DNA of 64,000 bases, from assembly GCA_036620675.1 (NCBI GenBank), contig JAZHEE010000002.1. One strand, given 5' to 3'. Shown here piece after piece: positions 60,057 to 64,000 of this stretch. Both the position numbers and the translations under genes were made by a program. The notes under the pieces were generated by a model, which ran no database searches, had not been told where the DNA came from, and worked only from the letters and a program-made list of their open reading frames with translations. Every line of letters begins with the position of its first letter. The stretch's first letter is position 1. Origin of the DNA: Jejubacter sp036620675 (GTDB lineage: Bacteria > Pseudomonadota > Gammaproteobacteria > Enterobacterales > Enterobacteriaceae).

Positions 60057-61424
60057 TTAAAATTTTTCTAACTTGTTTCGTATATCAGGATATGAATAGT
60101 AGGCATCTGTTTTTCCATTGTTATTTTTAATCATCTCTGCAATAAACGCTTGCCAGAATAATTTAGTATCATTGATAATTGAAATACTTAAATCAAAAAT
60201 ATTATTAAGTATTTCTGGAGTGCCTGATGCTTCATAGATTTGGCTATTGCTTTTGATGCATTCAAGCAGAACATTGATATCCTCAGCAGTCAGTAAATGT
60301 GCAAGCGGTAATATCAAAGTACGACCACGTATTTCTGCTGTTCTGTAGTTTCCAGAGTTGCCGTAAATCTGGATGGCAGGCGCAATGAACTCACGCAGTG
60401 GATTCTGAGAAATAATGCTTATTTGTACTTCTTGATCAAAAGAGTTAAATCGTGAAAGCAATATTTCAGCTAGTTCAGGAATTGAGAATGCATCAAAGGC
60501 TGAATGTGTTTTTAGTATTTCAGGATTTGCATGTTTGAGTAGTGTCTTAAATCGAATTCGTGTCGGTTGTGACATCCATTGCCATATTCTCTGATCATAC
60601 TCCAGGTAAGTGCTAATATTTAATAATAAACCATCAGGGATATCTTCAAATTTTTTTTCAATATAATCTTTGGCCGTTGCATCATAAAGTGCCTGTTTAG
60701 ATTTAGATACCTCATATAGTGTACGCGCTACCTGGCGAATTTTCTCTGCATATTTTGCCGATTCTTTACCGAAAGGGGCAAACAGTAATGTTTTAATCAA
60801 GTTAATAACCATTACATCTTTAGCCCGGTTAAGATATTTTTCTCTAATGAATATACTAATACTATCACTGTCTACTGGATATGACGGACTCAGTAAGTCT
60901 GAATGAAAACGCTCAATTGCACTTTTACCTTGTAATGGTGCATTTATCAGTAAGTGTTTCAGTGCATGTACAATGTGCGTACGTACTAGTTCTGGTGTTG
61001 GTTGGAAAAGGGCCTCTTCTGTTGCAAAAGCTGGATGCGCGCAGAGATGTCTGTCTTTTTGTAATCGTGTTAAATCTTCGTATTCATGGGGAGAAAAAAG
61101 TTGAAGTCTATTATGAGCAGTTGAAAGCAAATTAGATTCTATTGACTGTGATACCTTTAAATCACTGTTATGGATCGCCTTATCTAAATTTTTAATTAGC
61201 TCCGATGCGGCACCATCACCATGCACTGATAGTTCTCTTGCTTTGGCTATAATATCATAATCTACGGCGATCCAGGTGGAGATAATAGCGGATCGCAAGG
61301 CTCCGCCTCGATAGGCAGAGATAGCCTCACTAATCAAACGTTTTGATTCAGGATCCCGCACGTTAAGTGCCATTGAATCCATATCGGTGAGGCCTTGTCC
61401 AATAAATGTGTCCATCCATGTCAT
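60057..61424 (-). CDS. HEPN-motif protein of unknown function, possible defence gene
   Basis: A 455-residue protein I do not recognise as a named family. The N-terminal part is helical (ESKRLISEAISAYRGGALRS, AIISTWIAVDYDIIAKAREL) and ends in LTRLQKDRHLCAHPAF, where R125 and H130 form the R-X4-H motif of HEPN RNases; the layout fits a HEPN domain of about 130 residues. The remaining 320 residues are helical without a motif I can name. I start at ATG 61424 (MTWMDTFIGQ), since the upstream frame to 61589 is low-complexity and unlikely; ATG 61415 is an alternative. The gene is strikingly AT-rich compared with dbpA and ychF, which suggests recent transfer. RNase or abortive-infection activity is inference. 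Confidence 0.75.
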   Translation of the reverse strand: MTWMDTFIGQGLTDMDSMALNVRDPESKRLISEAISAYRGGALRSAIISTWIAVDYDIIAKARELSVHGDGAASELIKNLDKAIHNSDLKVSQSIESNLLSTAHNRLQLFSPHEYEDLTRLQKDRHLCAHPAFATEEALFQPTPELVRTHIVHALKHLLINAPLQGKSAIERFHSDLLSPSYPVDSDSISIFIREKYLNRAKDVMVINLIKTLLFAPFGKESAKYAEKIRQVARTLYEVSKSKQALYDATAKDYIEKKFEDIPDGLLLNISTYLEYDQRIWQWMSQPTRIRFKTLLKHANPEILKTHSAFDAFSIPELAEILLSRFNSFDQEVQISIISQNPLREFIAPAIQIYGNSGNYRTAEIRGRTLILPLAHLLTAEDINVLLECIKSNSQIYEASGTPEILNNIFDLSISIINDTKLFWQAFIAEMIKNNNGKTDAYYSYPDIRNKLEKF

Positions 61425-61572
61425 CCATTTGTGGTGTGATTGATATTTTGTACAATTTTTTAATATAGATAACAAGTTTATGCTAACAGCATGGTGTGTT
61501 ATGTGAAGTCGCGAGGTAATTGGGCACAAAATGATTGTAAAACGGCTTTTTGTCTTTAAAGAGTATGATACC

Positions 61573-61629
61573 ATGAGCAAAAAAAGCAAGCCTTACTGGC
61601 AGCAGGGGAGTTTCTCATTTGGTATCTAA
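61573..61629 (+). CDS. Possible 18-residue small ORF
   Basis: ATG 61573 to TAA 61629, encoding MSKKSKPYWQQGSFSFGI, with AAAGAG 9 nt upstream and a strong terminator 14 nt after the stop. It points away from the HEPN gene. It could be a small protein, or the leftover 3' end of a lost gene. I have no homologue in mind. Confidence 0.3.
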   Translation: MSKKSKPYWQQGSFSFGI

Positions 61630-61642
61630 CCTTTATCATATA

Positions 61643-61677
61643 AAAAAATCCACGCAATCGCGTGGATTTTTGTTTTT
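61643..61677. terminator. Bidirectional terminator downstream of ychF
   Basis: Stem AAAAATCCACGC / GCGTGGATTTTT with loop AATC and flanking A and T runs. It can terminate ychF from the right and the short plus-strand ORF from the left. Confidence 0.85.
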
Positions 61678-61731
61678 TATCCGTCCGGGCGAGAGATTCA
61701 GCGAATCCCGCTAAGACAGCAGCAGATACGC

Positions 61732-62823
61732 TTAGACGTTAAACAAGAAGTTCATCACATCGCCATCCTTAACGATATACTCCTTGCCTTCGGCGCGCAT
61801 CTTACCGGCCTCTTTGGCACCCTGTTCACCCTTATAGGCAATAAAATCCTCGTAGGCGATGGTCTGGGCGCGGATAAAGCCTTTTTCGAAGTCGGTGTGA
61901 ATTTTACCGGCCGCCTGCGGGGCGGTGGCGCCCACCGGAATAGTCCATGCGCGCACTTCCTTCACGCCTGCGGTGAAGTAGGTCTGCAGGTTCAGCAGCT
62001 CATAACCGGCGCGGATCACGCGGTTCAGGCCCGGCTCTTCCAGACCCAGCTCCTGCATAAATTCGTCGCGCTCATCGTCTTCCAGCTCGGCGATATCGGC
62101 TTCTACGGCGGCGCAGACTGCGACCACGACCGAACCTTCACCAGCGGCGATTTCGCGTACCATATCCAGATACGGGTTATTTTCGAAGCCGTCTTCATTA
62201 ACGTTGGCGATATACATGGTGGGCTTCATGGTCAGAAAGCTCAGATAACGGATAGCCGCTTTCTCTTCTTTGCTCAGATCCAGGCTGCGCAGCATACCGG
62301 CCTGTTCCAGCTGCGGCAGGCATTTTTCCAGCACCGCCAGTTCGGCTTTAGCGTCTTTATCGCCGCCTTTGGCTTTCTTCTGTACCCGGTGAATGGCGCG
62401 TTCGCAGGTGTCCAGGTCGGACAGCGCCAGTTCAGTGTTGATCACTTCAATATCTTCAGCCGGGTTCACCTTGCCCGCCACGTGGATGATATTGTCGTTC
62501 TCAAAGCAGCGCACCACGTGGCCGATGGCTTCAGTCTCGCGGATGTTCATCAGGAACTGGTTGCCCAGACCTTCGCCTTTGGATGCGCCTTTAACCAGAC
62601 CCGCGATATCCACGAACTCCATGGTGGTCGGCAGTACTCGCTGCGGCTTCACGATCTCAGCAAGCTTGTCCAGGCGCGGATCGGGCATCGGCACCACACC
62701 AGTGTTCGGCTCGATAGTACAGAACGGGAAGTTCGCCGCTTCAATGCCCGCTTTGGTCAGGGCGTTGAACAGAGTGGATTTACCCACGTTCGGCAGGCCG
62801 ACGATACCGCATTTGAATCCCAT
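61732..62823 (-). CDS. ychF: Redox-regulated ribosome-binding ATPase YchF
   Basis: Obg-related P-loop ATPase that binds the ribosome and negatively affects the oxidative stress response. 363 residues, the E. coli length. Walker A GLPNVGKSTLFN, DIAGLVKGASKGEGLGNQFL, the altered specificity motif NVNEDGF (ATP preference), and a C-terminal TGS domain ending VKDGDVMNFLFNV. 136 nt downstream of pth, as in E. coli. Confidence 0.97.
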   Translation of the reverse strand: MGFKCGIVGLPNVGKSTLFNALTKAGIEAANFPFCTIEPNTGVVPMPDPRLDKLAEIVKPQRVLPTTMEFVDIAGLVKGASKGEGLGNQFLMNIRETEAIGHVVRCFENDNIIHVAGKVNPAEDIEVINTELALSDLDTCERAIHRVQKKAKGGDKDAKAELAVLEKCLPQLEQAGMLRSLDLSKEEKAAIRYLSFLTMKPTMYIANVNEDGFENNPYLDMVREIAAGEGSVVVAVCAAVEADIAELEDDERDEFMQELGLEEPGLNRVIRAGYELLNLQTYFTAGVKEVRAWTIPVGATAPQAAGKIHTDFEKGFIRAQTIAYEDFIAYKGEQGAKEAGKMRAEGKEYIVKDGDVMNFLFNV

Positions 62824-62959
62824 GGTTTAGATCACCTTAATTGCTTGATAATCATCAGGTTGTTGATGGTCTGATGATGAAAAACGAATGACTCTGGCTA
62901 TTATACACCTAAACCCGGCGCTCATGGGGGAGAAATCCCGCCTGGGCCGGGGTGGTGGG

Positions 62960-63544
62960 CTACTGTGCTTTAAAGCTATGCAGCCGGCTGGTGGCTTTCG
63001 CCAGCCCCTCTTTAAACCATACCTCAGTGCAGCGCGCCGCTTCGTCTATGGCTTCGTCAATCAGCGTCTGTTCGCCTGCCTGGGGTTTGCCCAGCACAAA
63101 ACCGACAACCTTGTTTTTATCGCCCGGATGGCCGATTCCGACGCGAAGACGGTGAAAGTTGGGGTTATTGCCCAGTTTACTGATAATGTCTTTAAGCCCG
63201 TTATGACCACCGTGGCCGCCGCCGAGTTTAAACTTTGCCACGCCCGGAGGCAGGTCAAGCTCATCGTGTGCCACCAGAATTTCATCCGGATTAATACGAT
63301 AGAATCCCGCCAGCGCTGCTACCGCTTTGCCGCTCAGATTCATAAAAGTGGTGGGCACCAGCAGGCGCACATCTTCGCCACTCACGCTGATGCGTGCGGT
63401 GTAACCGAAGAATTTCGCTTCTTCTTTTAGCGTCTGGCCATGGCGCTCGGCCAGCAGATCTACATACCAGGCCCCGGCATTATGGCGGGTGGCGGCGTAT
63501 TCCGCTCCCGGATTGGCGAGGCCGACAATCAGTTTAATCGTCAC
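62960..63544 (-). CDS. pth: Peptidyl-tRNA hydrolase
   Basis: Releases peptides from prematurely dissociated peptidyl-tRNA; essential. 194 residues. Motifs: IVGLANPGAEYAATRHNAG with the catalytic His in TRHNAG, TFMNLSGKAV, LVAHDELDLPPGVAK with the conserved Asp, and GGGHGGHNGLKDI. Divergent from ychH. Confidence 0.97.
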   Translation of the reverse strand: MTIKLIVGLANPGAEYAATRHNAGAWYVDLLAERHGQTLKEEAKFFGYTARISVSGEDVRLLVPTTFMNLSGKAVAALAGFYRINPDEILVAHDELDLPPGVAKFKLGGGHGGHNGLKDIISKLGNNPNFHRLRVGIGHPGDKNKVVGFVLGKPQAGEQTLIDEAIDEAARCTEVWFKEGLAKATSRLHSFKAQ

Positions 63545-63820
63545 ATCACTGTCCTGAAAAAGAGGATTAATCTGCGCGTAGTGTACTGTGCCGGAGGCGT
63601 GATGACAAAAAGCGCACGCCGCTTTGATTAGGATTGGTAATAATCACTATTACCAATCATTCAAAAGGTAAGATGTTCAGTGGGTTATTTGTAAAGTTTT
63701 GTTAGTCAAATGTTCTGAGTTGTGATCGATACCGCACACATTGAAAAAGGAAACTGTCTATACTTTGTCTTACAAGGAAAGGGGATATTCCCCACCGACC
63801 CAGTGTTCCGGAGGTGAAAG

Positions 63821-64000
63821 ATGAAACGCAAAAACGCTTCATTACTCGGCAATTTTCTGATGGGGTTGGGGTTAGTTGTGATGATTGGCGGTGTAGGATA
63901 TTCCGTACTTAACCAGCTTCCTCAGCTCAATTTACCAGAATTTCTGGCTCATGGTGCCGTGTTCAGCATCTTTATTGGGGCGATTCTGTGGCTGGCGGGG
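63821..64000 (+). CDS. ychH: Stress protein YchH (DUF2583), cut by the right edge
   Basis: First 60 residues of YchH: MKRKNASLLGNFLMGLGLVV, a membrane helix, LNQLPQLNLPEFLAHGAVFS, and a second helix at the edge. E. coli YchH is about 92 residues and linked to stress and biofilm. AGGTG lies 6 nt before the ATG. The 276-nt gap to pth holds its promoter; TGTGA at 63721 could be half of a CRP site, but the other half is poor. Confidence 0.92.
   Translation, partial: MKRKNASLLGNFLMGLGLVVMIGGVGYSVLNQLPQLNLPEFLAHGAVFSIFIGAILWLAG

Noticed and set aside
61425..61589. N-terminal extension of the HEPN gene
   Set aside because: The 55 extra residues look like translated promoter DNA; the helical protein begins naturally at ATG 61424.
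63721..63740. Possible CRP site before ychH
   Set aside because: Only the left half TGTGA fits; the right half is a poor match, so it is not listed as a site.

Overview
This window is chromosomal DNA from a motile member of the Enterobacteriaceae, fairly GC-rich in its core genes. The protein sequences and gene order closely follow the E. coli stretches sdaA-nudL-pabB-yoaH-yoaB-yoaA-tsaB-yeaY-fadD-rnd, minEDC-ycgL-ycgM-ycgN, dsbB-nhaB-fadR-ycgB-dadAX-nhaP2-ldcA-emtA, and ychF-pth-ychH. I do not name a species. There are no rRNA genes, tRNA genes, CRISPR arrays or recognisable transposases.

Layout. 1-1770: the 3' part of an M20 amidohydrolase and a TRIC/UPF0126 membrane protein. 1800-29450: almost entirely core genes. 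They cover serine deamination, folate precursor synthesis, a DinG-like helicase, tRNA modification, fatty-acid activation (fadD) with its regulator fadR, RNase D, division-site selection (minCDE), disulfide formation (dsbB), Na+/H+ antiport, D-alanine catabolism (dadAX), and peptidoglycan recycling (ldcA, emtA). The small insertions relative to E. coli K-12 here are a PTS-IIB-like ORF, a Nudix gene and a kbp-like gene. 29450-34250: a ferrioxamine-type TonB receptor (foxA-like), preceded by a candidate Fur box, sits between two long diverged direct repeats of non-coding DNA. The repeats are packed with hairpins, and several hairpins show compensatory changes between the two copies. 34285-38218: an hpaR-hpaX pair without the hpa degradation genes, then periplasmic trehalase.

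38444-40729: an AT-richer two-gene unit, a thiamine-diphosphate enzyme and a MEKHLA-domain protein. Both reading frames are interrupted. In the first gene the break lies in a tandem 8-bp repeat, and removing one unit restores a 578-residue frame. 40721-48560: a catabolic cluster of unknown substrate, made of a GntR regulator with a DUF1330 protein facing a PF06684-type protein, an alpha/beta hydrolase, a flavin reductase with an extra Nudix-like domain, a luciferase-like monooxygenase, an aldehyde dehydrogenase and an NCS1 permease. Its parts parallel the Rut pyrimidine pathway. 49379-53137: a PatB/MalY-type C-S lyase, an NhaC-type transporter and a LacI-type regulator, with a perfect 18-bp palindromic operator. 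53250-55010: a Tat-exported transglutaminase-like protein with MerT- and MerP-like proteins but no merA or merR. 55224-59957: cheV behind a sigma-28-like promoter, a small membrane protein, a ProP-like transporter and dbpA. 60057-61424: an AT-rich gene carrying a HEPN-type R-X4-H motif, a possible defence gene inserted between dbpA and ychF. The window ends in ychF, pth and the start of ychH.

The strongest candidates for new biology are the slippage repeat in the ThDP gene, the duplicated structured DNA around foxA, the Rut-like cluster, the transglutaminase-MerT-MerP operon and the HEPN gene.
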